From assembly GCA_025350685.1 (NCBI GenBank), contig JANXXK010000175.1:1-57346 (forward strand): a DNA stretch of 57,346 bases, given 5' to 3'. Position 1 is the stretch's first letter. Every line of letters begins with the position of its first letter. Positions 37,603 through 48,298 of the stretch are shown here, piece after piece. The position numbers and the translations under genes are program-made. A model generated the notes under the pieces. That model worked only from the letters and a program-made list of their open reading frames with translations, had not been told where the DNA came from and did not search any database. The DNA is from Alphaproteobacteria bacterium. Lineage in GTDB: Bacteria; Pseudomonadota; Alphaproteobacteria; Caulobacterales; Caulobacteraceae.

Positions 37603-37624
37603 GCGGCGGATCTCGTTCCGCCGC
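37603..37624. terminator. Stem-loop between convergent genes
   Basis: GCGGCGGA (37603-37610) and TCCGCCGC (37617-37624) form an eight-base stem with a six-base loop directly after the stop of the 2OG oxygenase gene. The histidine kinase gene ends 32 bases further on the other strand, so it may terminate both. No T run follows. Confidence 0.45.
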
Positions 37625-37655
37625 AAGGCTGGAGCCAACCTAGGCGACGAAGGGT

Positions 37656-39113
37656 CTAGGCCACCACGGGCAGGGTGACGATGGCGGTGACGCCGGCTTT
37701 TGTGCTGGTCAGTTCGACGTCGCCGCCGTGGGCGCGGGCGGTGGATCTGGCGATTGGCAGGCCCAGGCCGACGCCGGCCTTGTCGAGGTTGCGCGAGGCG
37801 TCGCTGCGGTAGAACGGCTGGAACACCCGGCCAAGCTCGTCGGCCGAGAGGCCCGGGCCGTTGTCGGCGATGGCCACGACCGCCAGGTCGCCCTCGCGGC
37901 GCACCTCGATGCGCGCGTCGCCGCCGTATTTCACCGCATTGTCCACCAGGTTGGAGAACAGGCGCTGCAGCGCCACGGGATCGCCGTCGACGATGACCGG
38001 CTTGCCGTCGACGATCTCCACCTGGCCGCCGACCATGGCCGCATCGTCGGCGACGCATTCGATGAGCGACAGCAGGTCGAGCTTTTCGCGGCGGCGCGGG
38101 GCGCCTTCGTCGCGGACGAAAGCCAGCACGCCGCCGATCATCTGCTCCATCTGCTCGACGTCGGAGAGCACCGCGGCACGCACGCCCGGGGGCGCCTGCT
38201 CCAGCTTGAAGCGGATGCGAGAGAGCGGGGTGCGCAGATCGTGGCTGATGGCGCCGACCATGGCGGTGCGGTCGAGGATGTAGCGCTTCAGCCGCGCCTG
38301 CATCTCGTTGAACGCCTGCGCCGCCGCCCCGATCTCGGCGGGGCCCTTGAGGGTCATCTGCGGGGCGTGCGGATCGCGGCCCAGGGTCTCGGCGGCCTCG
38401 ACAAAGCGTTTCAGGGGCGCGCTGATCCGCCGCGAGAACAGATACCCCGCTGTCGCCACCAGCGCGAAACCCGCCAGCAACCACATCGAGGCCTGCAGCT
38501 GCCACTCGGTCGGGAAGGGCTCGGGCGGCGAGCGGACCACAGTCCAGGCGCCGTCCGGCCGCTGCAGGGCCGCGGCGAAGTCGCCGAAGATCGGCAGGTC
38601 GGCCGCCCCGACCGGCCGCCGCCAGCCGGAACGCGGCCGGTCCGCGCCGGGTGAGGCGGCGCCGGCGCGGTCGAAGTCGGCGCGCGGGTCGTCGGGCTCA
38701 CCGCGCGGGCGCGGGGGACGGCTCAGCGCCCGCTGCAGCCGCCAGATCGGCGAGGCGTGCTGTTCCTCCATGCGCACCTGGGACTCCGGGACGCCGAGGT
38801 CGTGGGCGAGCGAGACCAGGGCGCGCCGGTGCGCCTGATGCTGGGTGGCCAGGTCGAGCGGCAGGACGGCCAGCACCGTGCGCGTTATCGGGCGGCCGAA
38901 GCGGGTCCTGAGGTTGCCGCCGCGGATCGCCTGGGCGACGTCGGCGACGCGGTAGACCGGGGGTCGGGGCGGCGGCAGCAGGAAGATGATGCCGAAGCTG
39001 ATCCCCTGGGCGACGATCAGGCTGGCCAGCAGCAGAGCGGCCAACTGCAGGCTGATCGGCGCCCGCGCGCCCCACGATCGCATCGGGGCCCCCGGAGGGG
39101 CCGCGCCGGTCAC
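37656..39113 (-). CDS. EnvZ-like sensor histidine kinase
   Basis: This 485-residue membrane kinase has a first membrane segment (LQLAALLLASLIVAQGISFG), a periplasmic region of about 140 residues rich in Arg, Pro and Asp, a second segment (SMWLLAGFALVATAGYLF), HAMP (about residues 205-260), the phospho-accepting histidine in MVGAISHDLRTPLSRIRFKL, and the ATP site (NLVDNAVKYGG, DNGPGLS, GVGLGLPIARS). The HisKA form HDLRTPLSRI is typical of EnvZ-like kinases. Its regulator gene is ten bases upstream. The stop follows the intergenic element GACGAAGGGTCTAG, also found at the end of dnaJ. Confidence 0.93.
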   Translation of the reverse strand: MTGAAPPGAPMRSWGARAPISLQLAALLLASLIVAQGISFGIIFLLPPPRPPVYRVADVAQAIRGGNLRTRFGRPITRTVLAVLPLDLATQHQAHRRALVSLAHDLGVPESQVRMEEQHASPIWRLQRALSRPPRPRGEPDDPRADFDRAGAASPGADRPRSGWRRPVGAADLPIFGDFAAALQRPDGAWTVVRSPPEPFPTEWQLQASMWLLAGFALVATAGYLFSRRISAPLKRFVEAAETLGRDPHAPQMTLKGPAEIGAAAQAFNEMQARLKRYILDRTAMVGAISHDLRTPLSRIRFKLEQAPPGVRAAVLSDVEQMEQMIGGVLAFVRDEGAPRRREKLDLLSLIECVADDAAMVGGQVEIVDGKPVIVDGDPVALQRLFSNLVDNAVKYGGDARIEVRREGDLAVVAIADNGPGLSADELGRVFQPFYRSDASRNLDKAGVGLGLPIARSTARAHGGDVELTSTKAGVTAIVTLPVVA

Positions 39114-39123
39114 GCCCCGATCT

Positions 39124-39858
39124 TCATGCGCGCGCCACTTTGGCGTCGAACAGATAACCGGCGCCGCGGTAGGTCTTGATGATCTCGCCGCCCTCGACGG
39201 AGGCGTTTAGCTTGCGGCGCAGGCGGCTGATCTGCACGTCGACGGCGCGATCGAACACCTCGGTCTGCCCGCCGCGCGCCTGTTCGAGCAGCCGGTCGCG
39301 CGACAGGATCCGCTGCGGGTTCTCCAGGAACACGCTGAGCAGCGAGAACTCACCGCCGGTGAGCAGGATGGTGGCGCCGTTGGGCGCGCGCAGTTGGCGG
39401 CGGAGCGTGTCCACCACGAACCCCTGGAAGTGGTACGTCCTGCTGCGGCGAGGCGCGCCGCCGCGGACCTCGTCGAGGCGACGGAAGACGGCGCGGACCC
39501 GGGCCAGCAGCTCGCGCGGGCTGCACGGCTTGGGCAGGTAGTCGTCGGCGCCCAGCTCCAGGCCCAGTACCCGGTCGACCTCGTCGCCCATGGCGCTGAC
39601 CATGACGATGGCCGGGCCGCCGGCCTCCGAGAGGCGGCGGCAGATGGACAGGCCGTCCTCCCCCGGCAGCATGACGTCGAGGACGATCAGGTCGATGGGC
39701 GCCGAGGCCAGCGCCAGCTCCATGCTCGCCGCGTCGCCCGCGGCGTGCACCAGATAGCCGTGCTCATTCAGGTAGCCCACGATCTGTTCGCGGAGTTCCG
39801 AGTCGTCGTCGACCACCAGGATATTGCGGGCGGGAAGGACGCTGGCTTGGCTGTTCAT
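39124..39858 (-). CDS. OmpR-family response regulator
   Basis: This 244-residue regulator pairs with the EnvZ-like kinase downstream. The receiver shows ILVVDDDSELREQIVGYL, the phosphorylated aspartate in LIVLDVMLPGEDGLSIC, and the lysine in DDYLPKPCSPRELLARV, where KPC replaces KPF. The winged-helix domain includes LLTGGEFSLLSVFLENPQRI and FDRAVDVQISRLRRKLNASV. The gene faces away from the autotransporter gene across 228 bases that hold a strong palindrome, so the system may regulate itself and the autotransporter. Confidence 0.94.
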   Translation of the reverse strand: MNSQASVLPARNILVVDDDSELREQIVGYLNEHGYLVHAAGDAASMELALASAPIDLIVLDVMLPGEDGLSICRRLSEAGGPAIVMVSAMGDEVDRVLGLELGADDYLPKPCSPRELLARVRAVFRRLDEVRGGAPRRSRTYHFQGFVVDTLRRQLRAPNGATILLTGGEFSLLSVFLENPQRILSRDRLLEQARGGQTEVFDRAVDVQISRLRRKLNASVEGGEIIKTYRGAGYLFDAKVARA

Positions 39859-39889
39859 GGCGGCTCCTTCACCCCCCTGTGTCGGCGGC

Positions 39890-39924
39890 GATTGTGGCGC
39901 AGCGACAACGGCTGCGCCACAATC
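39890..39924. promoter_or_regulatory. Perfect 14-bp palindrome between the response regulator and autotransporter genes
   Basis: GATTGTGGCGCAGC (39890-39903) and its exact reverse complement (39911-39924) flank a seven-base loop, 31 bases upstream of the response regulator ATG. The nine-base part GCCACAATC of the right arm recurs at 40038-40046, 41 bases before the autotransporter start. It could be an operator or a transcript hairpin. Confidence 0.6.
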
Positions 39925-40086
39925 CTGGCGGGGTCATGCCGCCCGCGCGGCGCGGTCAGCGCAAGCTGTTGATGTTGAACGCGTCTGGCACTAAGCCTGA
40001 CAGCCGGACTTGAGGCGCGCGGCGCGGCCATTCACTGGCCACAATCATGCCCGATCGATCAGTCCGTCGTGAGGGGTGTTAAGTCG

Positions 40087-43000
40087 ATGACCGGGCATAT
40101 GTCGCGCAGCTTCCAGACCGCCAGCCGGCCGGGCCGGCGCTGGACCGGAATTCTGCGCTTCGGCGCGCCGCTGGTCAGCCTCACCGCGCTCATCTGGGCC
40201 GGCCAGGCGATGGCCCAGACCACGGTGAGCACCGACACCACCGCGCCGCTGGTGACCTCGACGGCCGGCAACGTGACCGTGGCCGCCGGCGCCTCGATCA
40301 AGCCGGCGAGCGGCGTCGCGGTGACCATCGACAGCAACAACAGCCTGACCAACAACGGCGTCATCCAGTTCCAGAACAAGGACAACGTCACCGCCGTCCT
40401 GCTGCTCGGCGGCCACACCGGCAATGTGACCAACAGCAACACCCTGCAGGCCGACGAAACCTCGACGGCGACGACGACAGACGCGAACGGCATCCTCCAC
40501 GGCCCGTTCGCCAGCGGGGTCAACCGCTACGGCCTGCGGGTCACCGGGCCCGGCGACTTCACCGGCGCGATCAGCAACGCCTCGGCCGGCGTGATCACGG
40601 TGCGGGGCAACAATTCGGCGGGGATTTCCATCGAGACCGGCCTTGTCGGCTCGCTGTCCAGCCTGGGCTCGGTGACGATCCAGGGCGCCAACACCTTCGC
40701 CTTGCACACCACCGGCGCGGTCAGCGGCGACGTCACCCTGCGCGGAACGATCGCGGCCGCCGGCCAGGGCGCTCAAGGCGTCAATCTCGGCGGCGATATC
40801 GGCGGGGCGCTGGTGCTCGGTGGCGCGGTCACCACGACGGGCTACCGCTACACAGCCCGCAGCACCGACCCGACCTTCGCCGGCAAGCTGGCCGCCGATG
40901 ACCTGCTGCAGGGCGGTGCCGCGGTGACGGTTGCCGGCAGCGTCGGCAAGGGCATCCTGGTCGACGCCGTGACCGCCGGCAGCACGACCAGCACCACGGG
41001 TGCGATCAATACCTTCTCGGGCGCCCCGGCGATGATCGTCGGCGCCGCGGGCCGCGACGTCCATGTGGGCGATGTCGGCACGGGGACGGACGCCTACGGC
41101 ATCGAGATCAAGGGCGCTGTGCTGGGCAACGGCGTCTATGACGGCATCGCCTCGACCGGCCTGCAGCTCGGCGTCGCCGGCGGCGGAGCGGTCACCACCG
41201 GCGACGGCGTCCGGGTCGGCGGCACCCTGGGCGCCACCGCCTTCGCGGCCGACGCCACGGCCCTGCACGTCAACGCCGGCGCGAGCCTACCGGTGCTGCG
41301 CAACGACGGCGCCATCGCCACGGCGGTGAGCGCCGACGCATTGGGGGCGAGCTCGCGCGCGGTGCTGATCGAGGCCGGCGCCAGCGTCACCACGCTGGTG
41401 AACGCCGCGGCGATCACCGCATCGGTGTCAGGCCAGAAGGCCGACGCCGCAGCCGTGGTCGACCGCTCCGGGACCCTGGTCGTGATCCAGAACCAGGGGA
41501 CCATTTCCGCCAACCGGACGCTGACCAGCGCGACCGAGGCGGTCACCGGACGAGCCATCGCGCTCGACCTTGCAGCCAACACCACCGGCGTCCACATCAT
41601 CCAGCAGGCGGCGAGCGGGACCACGGTGATCCCGCTGATCAGCGGCTCCGTGACCCTGGGCTCGGGCGGCGACCGGGTGGAGATCCTGGGCGGCAAGCTC
41701 ACCGGCGACCTCGACCTGGGCGCCGGGGCCAATAGCCTGACCATCGACGGCGGTGGGATCGTCAGCGGCGCGCTGAACGCCAATGGCGGCACGGTGGCGC
41801 TCACCGTCGGCTCCGGGTCGCTGTCCATCGCCAGCCCCAGCCAGCTGAAGCTCACCAGCCTGTCGCTCGCCGCGACGTCGCAGACCATCCTGACCGCCGA
41901 CCCGGCCAGCAACACGGCCACCAGCCTCGACGTCGCCGGTAACGCGACCATCGCGTCCGGCGCCAAGATCGGCGTGCGGCTGAACTCGCTGCTGCAAGGC
42001 AACGCCACCTATATCCTGGTGCGCGCCAACCACCTGACCTCGGGCGCGATCGACACCAGCCTCTTGGGCGCCGTGCCGTTCCTCTACAATTCCAGCCTGC
42101 AGACCGACGTCGCCGCCGGCACCGTCAGCGCCACCCTGAGCCGCAAGACCGCCGCCCAGCTGGCCCTGCCGGCCACCAGCGCCGGGGCCTACGACGCCCT
42201 GGTCGTGGCGGTGAACAAGGACGTCGGCCTGCGCGGCGCCCTGCTGGCCCAGACCAACCGGGCCGGGCTGCTCGGGCTCTACAACCAGCTGCTGCCCAAC
42301 CACTCGGGCAGCATCTTCAACATGTCGTCGGCGGCCATCGAGGCGTTCGCGCGGCCGATCGACGAACGCCAGGACTCCCGCGGCGGCGGCTTCTGGATGC
42401 AGGAGATCAACCTGGGCCTGTCGGCGGCCAACCGGCCCGACGATCCGGGCTATGACGGGTGGTCCCTGGGCGCGATCGCCGGCTATGAGCTGCCGGCCAT
42501 GCGGGCAGGCATCTTCGGCGCGACCTTCGGGGCCAGCACCAACACCATCTATCCGAACCAGGTCGACAGCTCCGAAGACCTGCACTCCAACCTGATCGAC
42601 GCCGGCCTCTACTGGCGCGCGGCGCGCGGCGGGTTCTCGTTCAACGCCAAGGTCGGGGTCGACTACCTGAAAGTCACCAGCGGCCGCGTCGTGGCGATCC
42701 TCGGCGGCGACGGACTGGCGGTGAACCGTCGCTCCGGCGGCCAATGGTCGGGCTACGGCCTGAACAGCCGCGCGGCCGCCAGCTATGAGGCCCGCTTCGG
42801 GTCGTTCTACATCCGCCCGATCGCGACGCTGGACTATGTGCGGCTGATGGAGGGCTCCTACACCGAGGCCGGCGGCGGCCTGGGCATGGACCTGGCGGTC
42901 AATTCGCGGACCTCCTCACGCCTGTCGGCCTTCGCCGGCGTGGCGGTGGGTGCGACCTATGGCGTCGAGTCCACCTGGGGCCCAGAAGTGCTGGTGGGCT

Positions 43001-43227
43001 ACAAGGCCGTGGCCAGCGAGCAGCTGGGGACCACGACGGCGAGGTTCGTCTCCGGCGGCGACGCCTTCGACCTGCGGGCCGGCAGCATCTCCGGCCAGGG
43101 CGCGGCCGCACACCTCTCGTTCAAGGGCGAGAACGGCTCGGGCGGCTTCGCGGTCGAGGGCGGTGCGGAAACCCGTGACGGGCTGAACATCTACGACCTG
43201 CGGCTGGCCGGGCACATTCAATTCTAA
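40087..43227 (+). CDS. Autotransporter (type Va-like) adhesin
   Basis: This 1046-residue protein has a long signal peptide (about residues 1-45, ending GQAMAQ), a passenger of about 710 residues rich in Gly, Ala, Thr and Asn with beta-helix-like repeats (ISNASAGVITVRGNNSAGIS, GAVTTTGY), and a C-terminal barrel of about 280 residues (RQDSRGGGFWMQEINLGLSA, YDGWSLGAIAGYEL) ending AGHIQF, whose final phenylalanine suits BAM recognition. No protease motif is seen, so adhesion or a structural surface role is likely. The start at 40087 has GAGGGG upstream; a GTG at 40069 is less likely. The end of the gene is followed by a tandem duplication of its last codons. Confidence 0.9.
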   Translation: MTGHMSRSFQTASRPGRRWTGILRFGAPLVSLTALIWAGQAMAQTTVSTDTTAPLVTSTAGNVTVAAGASIKPASGVAVTIDSNNSLTNNGVIQFQNKDNVTAVLLLGGHTGNVTNSNTLQADETSTATTTDANGILHGPFASGVNRYGLRVTGPGDFTGAISNASAGVITVRGNNSAGISIETGLVGSLSSLGSVTIQGANTFALHTTGAVSGDVTLRGTIAAAGQGAQGVNLGGDIGGALVLGGAVTTTGYRYTARSTDPTFAGKLAADDLLQGGAAVTVAGSVGKGILVDAVTAGSTTSTTGAINTFSGAPAMIVGAAGRDVHVGDVGTGTDAYGIEIKGAVLGNGVYDGIASTGLQLGVAGGGAVTTGDGVRVGGTLGATAFAADATALHVNAGASLPVLRNDGAIATAVSADALGASSRAVLIEAGASVTTLVNAAAITASVSGQKADAAAVVDRSGTLVVIQNQGTISANRTLTSATEAVTGRAIALDLAANTTGVHIIQQAASGTTVIPLISGSVTLGSGGDRVEILGGKLTGDLDLGAGANSLTIDGGGIVSGALNANGGTVALTVGSGSLSIASPSQLKLTSLSLAATSQTILTADPASNTATSLDVAGNATIASGAKIGVRLNSLLQGNATYILVRANHLTSGAIDTSLLGAVPFLYNSSLQTDVAAGTVSATLSRKTAAQLALPATSAGAYDALVVAVNKDVGLRGALLAQTNRAGLLGLYNQLLPNHSGSIFNMSSAAIEAFARPIDERQDSRGGGFWMQEINLGLSAANRPDDPGYDGWSLGAIAGYELPAMRAGIFGATFGASTNTIYPNQVDSSEDLHSNLIDAGLYWRAARGGFSFNAKVGVDYLKVTSGRVVAILGGDGLAVNRRSGGQWSGYGLNSRAAASYEARFGSFYIRPIATLDYVRLMEGSYTEAGGGLGMDLAVNSRTSSRLSAFAGVAVGATYGVESTWGPEVLVGYKAVASEQLGTTTARFVSGGDAFDLRAGSISGQGAAAHLSFKGENGSGGFAVEGGAETRDGLNIYDLRLAGHIQF

Positions 43228-43256
43228 AGCGGGCAATTCTAAAGCGGGCAGTTCTA
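43220..43256 (+). repeat. Tandem 15-base duplication repeating the autotransporter end
   Basis: AATTCTAAAGCGGGC occurs at 43220-43234 and 43235-43249, followed by a partial third copy AGTTCTAG. As 15 is a multiple of three, the codons for Gln-Phe-stop appear three times in one frame. The third stop TAG overlaps, as CTAG, the stop of the MFS gene on the other strand. Confidence 0.85.
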
Positions 43257-44540
43257 GGCGAGCGTCGCTCGGGGCCCCCTGAGCGACAGTGTCGCGGCGA
43301 GCGCCAGCAGGGCCGCGGCTGACAACCATGCGCCGGGGATCGCGCGGTCGCCTGTGAGGTGGATCAGCCAGGTGGCGATGGCCGGGGTAAAGCCGCCGAA
43401 CAGCGCCGTCGCCAGGCTGTAGGCCAGCGAGAAGGCCGCGGTCCTGACGGCCGGGGGCATGATCTCGGTGAGGAAGGCCACCATCGCGCCGTTGTAGGCG
43501 CAGAAGATCGCCGCAAACCCGAGCTCGACGATCAGCAGCCGCAGGAACGACGGGTCAGCGGCCAGCCAGCGCATGGCCGGATAGCCGCTGGCGAGCGCCA
43601 CCAGCGCCGCGGCGATCAACTGCGGCCGCCGGCCGATCCGGTCGGAGAGCGCGCCCATCAGCGGCAGCAGCACGAAGTTGGCGGCGCCGACGCAGAGGGT
43701 GACGGTGAGGCTCGCGCTGGCGCTCAGATGCAACACCTTGGAGCCGAAGGTCGGGGTGTAGGCGGTGATCATGTAGAAGAAGACGGTGGTCATCACCGCG
43801 AGCCCAGCGCCGCGCAGCACCAGGCTCCAGTTGGCGCCGACCTGGGCGAGGATCCGGCGCAGGCTCGCCCGCTCGGTGCGGGCCAGGAAGTCCGGCGTCT
43901 CTTCCAACAGGCGGCGGATCAGCAGCAGGACCGGGATCAACACGCAGCCGACCGCGAAGGGGATCCGCCAACCCCAGTCGCCCATTTGCGCCGGGCTGAG
44001 CCAGGCGCCGGCCACCAGGCCGATAGCGGCGGCTGAGACCACGGCGATCTGCTGGCTGGCGGATTGCCAGGCGACAAAGAAACCTTTGCGGCCGGGCGGG
44101 GCGATCTCCGACAGATAGACCGAGACCCCGCCCAGCTCGACGCCCGCCGACAGGCCCTGGATCAGCCGCCCGGCGACGATCAGCAGCGGCGCGGCGACGC
44201 CGATGGCGGCATAGGTCGGCATGGCGGCGATGGTCAGGGTGCCGATCGCCATCAGCCCCAGCGTCAGCAGCAGGCCTTTACGCCGGCCATGCCTGTCGAT
44301 GTAGGCGCCCAAGACCAGCGCACCCACAGGGCGCATCAGGAACCCCGCGCCGAAGGTCATCAGGGTCAGCATCAGGGCGGCGAACTCGTTGCCGACCGGG
44401 AAAAACGCCTTGGCGATCGCCGGCGCGTAATAGCCGAAGACCATGAAGTCATACATCTCGAGGAAGTTGCCGCTGGCGACGATGGCGATGGATTTAGCGT
44501 GTTTCTGGGCGCGCTGGAGCCCGCTGCGCTCAGGGGTCAT
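43254..44540 (-). CDS. MFS metabolite:proton symporter
   Basis: This 428-residue major facilitator has twelve predicted membrane segments. It belongs to the metabolite/H+ symporter group with citrate, alpha-ketoglutarate and proline/betaine carriers. Signature stretches are IVASGNFLEMYDFMVFGYYA, GAGFLMRPVGALVLGAYIDR with HGRRKGLLLTLGLMAIGTL, and GRLIQGLSAGVELGGVSVYL. An uptake substrate such as a carboxylate is likely, but residues that would decide it are not known to me. The start lies 47 bases before the tRNA gene. Confidence 0.9.
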   Translation of the reverse strand: MTPERSGLQRAQKHAKSIAIVASGNFLEMYDFMVFGYYAPAIAKAFFPVGNEFAALMLTLMTFGAGFLMRPVGALVLGAYIDRHGRRKGLLLTLGLMAIGTLTIAAMPTYAAIGVAAPLLIVAGRLIQGLSAGVELGGVSVYLSEIAPPGRKGFFVAWQSASQQIAVVSAAAIGLVAGAWLSPAQMGDWGWRIPFAVGCVLIPVLLLIRRLLEETPDFLARTERASLRRILAQVGANWSLVLRGAGLAVMTTVFFYMITAYTPTFGSKVLHLSASASLTVTLCVGAANFVLLPLMGALSDRIGRRPQLIAAALVALASGYPAMRWLAADPSFLRLLIVELGFAAIFCAYNGAMVAFLTEIMPPAVRTAAFSLAYSLATALFGGFTPAIATWLIHLTGDRAIPGAWLSAAALLALAATLSLRGPRATLA

Positions 44541-44587
44541 CCGGCGCTCCCGCGACGGGGAAGGCTTTGGCCAATTGCGGAGATCGC

Positions 44588-44664
44588 TGGCGCACCCGAC
44601 ACGATTCGAACGTGTGACCTTTGCCTTCGGAGGGCAACGCTCTATCCAGCTGAGCTACGGGTGC
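44588..44664 (-). tRNA. tRNA-Arg (anticodon CCG)
   Basis: A complete 77-base tRNA reads on the minus strand. The acceptor stem pairs GCACCCG with CGGGTGC, the D-arm is GCTC..GAGC, the anticodon stem TTGCC/GGCAA holds the loop CTCCGAA with anticodon CCG, the T-arm is ACACG/CGTGT with loop TTCGAAT, and discriminator G with CCA is encoded. It reads the arginine codon CGG. Confidence 0.97.
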
Positions 44665-44726
44665 GTTCCAGCGGAGCGTGTGTCTAGCCGAAAGGCCGGC
44701 CCACGGCAAACCCGCCGTTCTGGAGC

Positions 44727-44754
44727 GATCGGCGGTTCACTTGAATCGCCGATC
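44727..44754. repeat. Palindrome between tRNA-Arg and dnaJ
   Basis: GATCGGCG (44727-44734) and CGCCGATC (44747-44754) flank a smaller TTCA/TGAA pair, giving a 28-base imperfect palindrome. Possibly a terminator of the dnaJ transcript or an intergenic repeat. Confidence 0.5.
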
Positions 44755-44779
44755 ACTCAAGACTCTTGGCAAAAGACGG

Positions 44780-44824
44780 ACCCTTCGTCGTGCCGGGCCT
44801 GAACCAACCAAGGCGACGAAGGGT
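44780..44824 (-). terminator. Hairpin directly after dnaJ
   Basis: ACCCTTCGTCG (44780-44790) pairs exactly with CGACGAAGGGT (44814-44824), eleven bases, beginning at the base after the dnaJ stop. The CGACGAAGGGTCTAG half is also present at 37644-37658, at the stop of the histidine kinase gene. It is probably a terminator or repeat element; a weak T content follows on the minus strand. Confidence 0.6.
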
Positions 44825-45979
44825 CTAGCCCTTGACGCTGTCCCAGAAGGTCTTGGCCTTGCCGGTGAAGTTGGCGTTCTTCGGGTGCTGCTGGTCTGAG
44901 CAGAGGCCCGCGAATTCGCGCAGCAACTCCTTCTGCCGCGCGGTGAGCTTGGCCGGCGTCTCGACGAACAGCTCGACCACCAGGTCGCCGCGCTCACGCG
45001 AGCGGAGCGACGGCATGCCCTTGCCCTTCAGCCGCACGGTCTTGCCGGTCTGCGAGCCCTCCGGGACCTTGACCGCGATCTTGCAGTTGCCGTCGCAGTT
45101 CTCGCCGCCGAGCAGGCACGGCGCGTCGATGTCGCCGCCGAGCGCGGCGATCGCCATCGGCACGGGGACGGTGCAGAGCAGGTCCAGGCCGTCGCGCTCG
45201 AAGAGCTCGTGCGGGCGGACGGAAACGAAGATGTAGAGGTCGCCGCGCGGGCCGCCCCTGGCGCCGCCATCCCCTTCACCGGCCAGCCGGATGCGGGCGC
45301 CGTCGTCGACGCCGGCCGGGATGCGGACGGAGAGCGTGCGCTCGCGGCGCACCTGGCCCATGCCGCGGCAGTCGGCGCAGGGGTCGAGCACCAGCTGGCC
45401 CGAGCCGCCGCAGCGCGGGCAGGCGCGCTCGATGGAGAAGAAGCCTTGGGTGGCGCGCACGCGCCCGGCGCCGCCGCAGCTGTTGCAGGTGGTGGGCGCG
45501 GTGCCGGGCTTGGCGCCGGAGCCCTCGCAGGTCTCGCAGGTCAGCGCGGCCGGCACGGTGATCTCCACCTCAGCCGAGGCATAGGCCTGCTCGAGACTGA
45601 TCTCCAGGTCGTAGCGCAGGTCCTGGCCGCGGGCCGGGCCGCTGCGCGGCTGGCCGCCGCGGCGGCCGCCGAACATGTCGCCGAAGACGTCGCCGAACAC
45701 CTCGTTGAAGATGTCGCCGACATCGTGGAACTGGGCGCCGCCGGGACCACCGCCCGCGCCATTGACGCCTGCGTGGCCGAACCGGTCGTAGGCCGCGCGC
45801 TTCTGCGCGTCCGACAGGATCGAATAGGCCTCGTTGATTTCCTTGAACCGGCCGGACGCCTCCTCGCAACCGCCATTGCGGTCGGGGTGATGCTCCATGG
45901 CCAGCTTGCGGAAGGACGCCTTCAGCGCCGCGTCATCGCAGCTGCGCTCGACACCGAGAATTTCGTAATAGTCCCGCAT
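44825..45979 (-). CDS. dnaJ: Chaperone protein DnaJ
   Basis: This 384-residue Hsp40 stimulates DnaK ATPase and delivers unfolded protein. The J domain (1-70) includes [13 protein letters not shown] with the HPD motif; a Gly/Phe-rich region follows ([15 protein letters not shown]), then four zinc repeats ([32 protein letters not shown]) and the substrate-binding C-terminal domain. It lies downstream of dnaK in the same direction with 172 bases between, including a strong hairpin, so dnaJ may be expressed at a lower level from the same promoter. Confidence 0.98.
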   Translation of the reverse strand: MRDYYEILGVERSCDDAALKASFRKLAMEHHPDRNGGCEEASGRFKEINEAYSILSDAQKRAAYDRFGHAGVNGAGGGPGGAQFHDVGDIFNEVFGDVFGDMFGGRRGGQPRSGPARGQDLRYDLEISLEQAYASAEVEITVPAALTCETCEGSGAKPGTAPTTCNSCGGAGRVRATQGFFSIERACPRCGGSGQLVLDPCADCRGMGQVRRERTLSVRIPAGVDDGARIRLAGEGDGGARGGPRGDLYIFVSVRPHELFERDGLDLLCTVPVPMAIAALGGDIDAPCLLGGENCDGNCKIAVKVPEGSQTGKTVRLKGKGMPSLRSRERGDLVVELFVETPAKLTARQKELLREFAGLCSDQQHPKNANFTGKAKTFWDSVKG

Positions 45980-46026
45980 CAGTCGGTCCGGGGCTCATAC
46001 TTAAGCTTGAAGGGAAGGTGGGATGA

Positions 46027-46068
46027 CCTCCGCCCGGCTGCAAGGCAAATTACCGAGCCGGGCGGAGG
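46027..46068 (-). terminator. Thirteen-bp hairpin between dnaK and dnaJ
   Basis: CCTCCGCCCGGCT (46027-46039) and its exact reverse complement (46056-46068) flank a 16-base loop. It lies 48 bases before the dnaJ start on the transcript from dnaK. It could be an attenuator or an mRNA processing or stability element that lowers dnaJ relative to dnaK. Confidence 0.55.
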
Positions 46069-46151
46069 CCCTAGTCGCGCAGACGCGGCGGCGACGTCCC
46101 CAGTGGCCAACTCATCGCATTTGAGGTGCTGAGTCGCCATGGGGCGCGGTG

Positions 46152-48107
<1,956 letters not shown>

Positions 48108-48259
48108 TGAGAGTCTAGCTCGCTCCTTTTGTGGCGGACGTTAAGCGGGAGGCCTCCAGGTGAAGCGCCTCTTAGGTTGCTTACGTCCCCGGTTCGATCA
48201 GGTCTCTGCCGATTTAGCGCAAGGTGGTTTCCTTACACGTAACCCGGCTTCGTCTGCCG

Positions 48260-48287
48260 ATATGGGGAAAATAGGCGCACCCGCAAG
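48260..48287 (-). promoter_or_regulatory. Sigma-32 heat-shock promoter of dnaK
   Basis: On the minus strand CTTGCGG (48287-48281) and CCCCATAT (48267-48260) are separated by 13 bases, close to the heat-shock consensus CTTGAAA-N11-16-CCCCATNT. Transcription would begin near 48252, giving a leader of about 145 bases before dnaK. Confidence 0.85.
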
Positions 48288-48298
48288 GGCGAAAGTCC

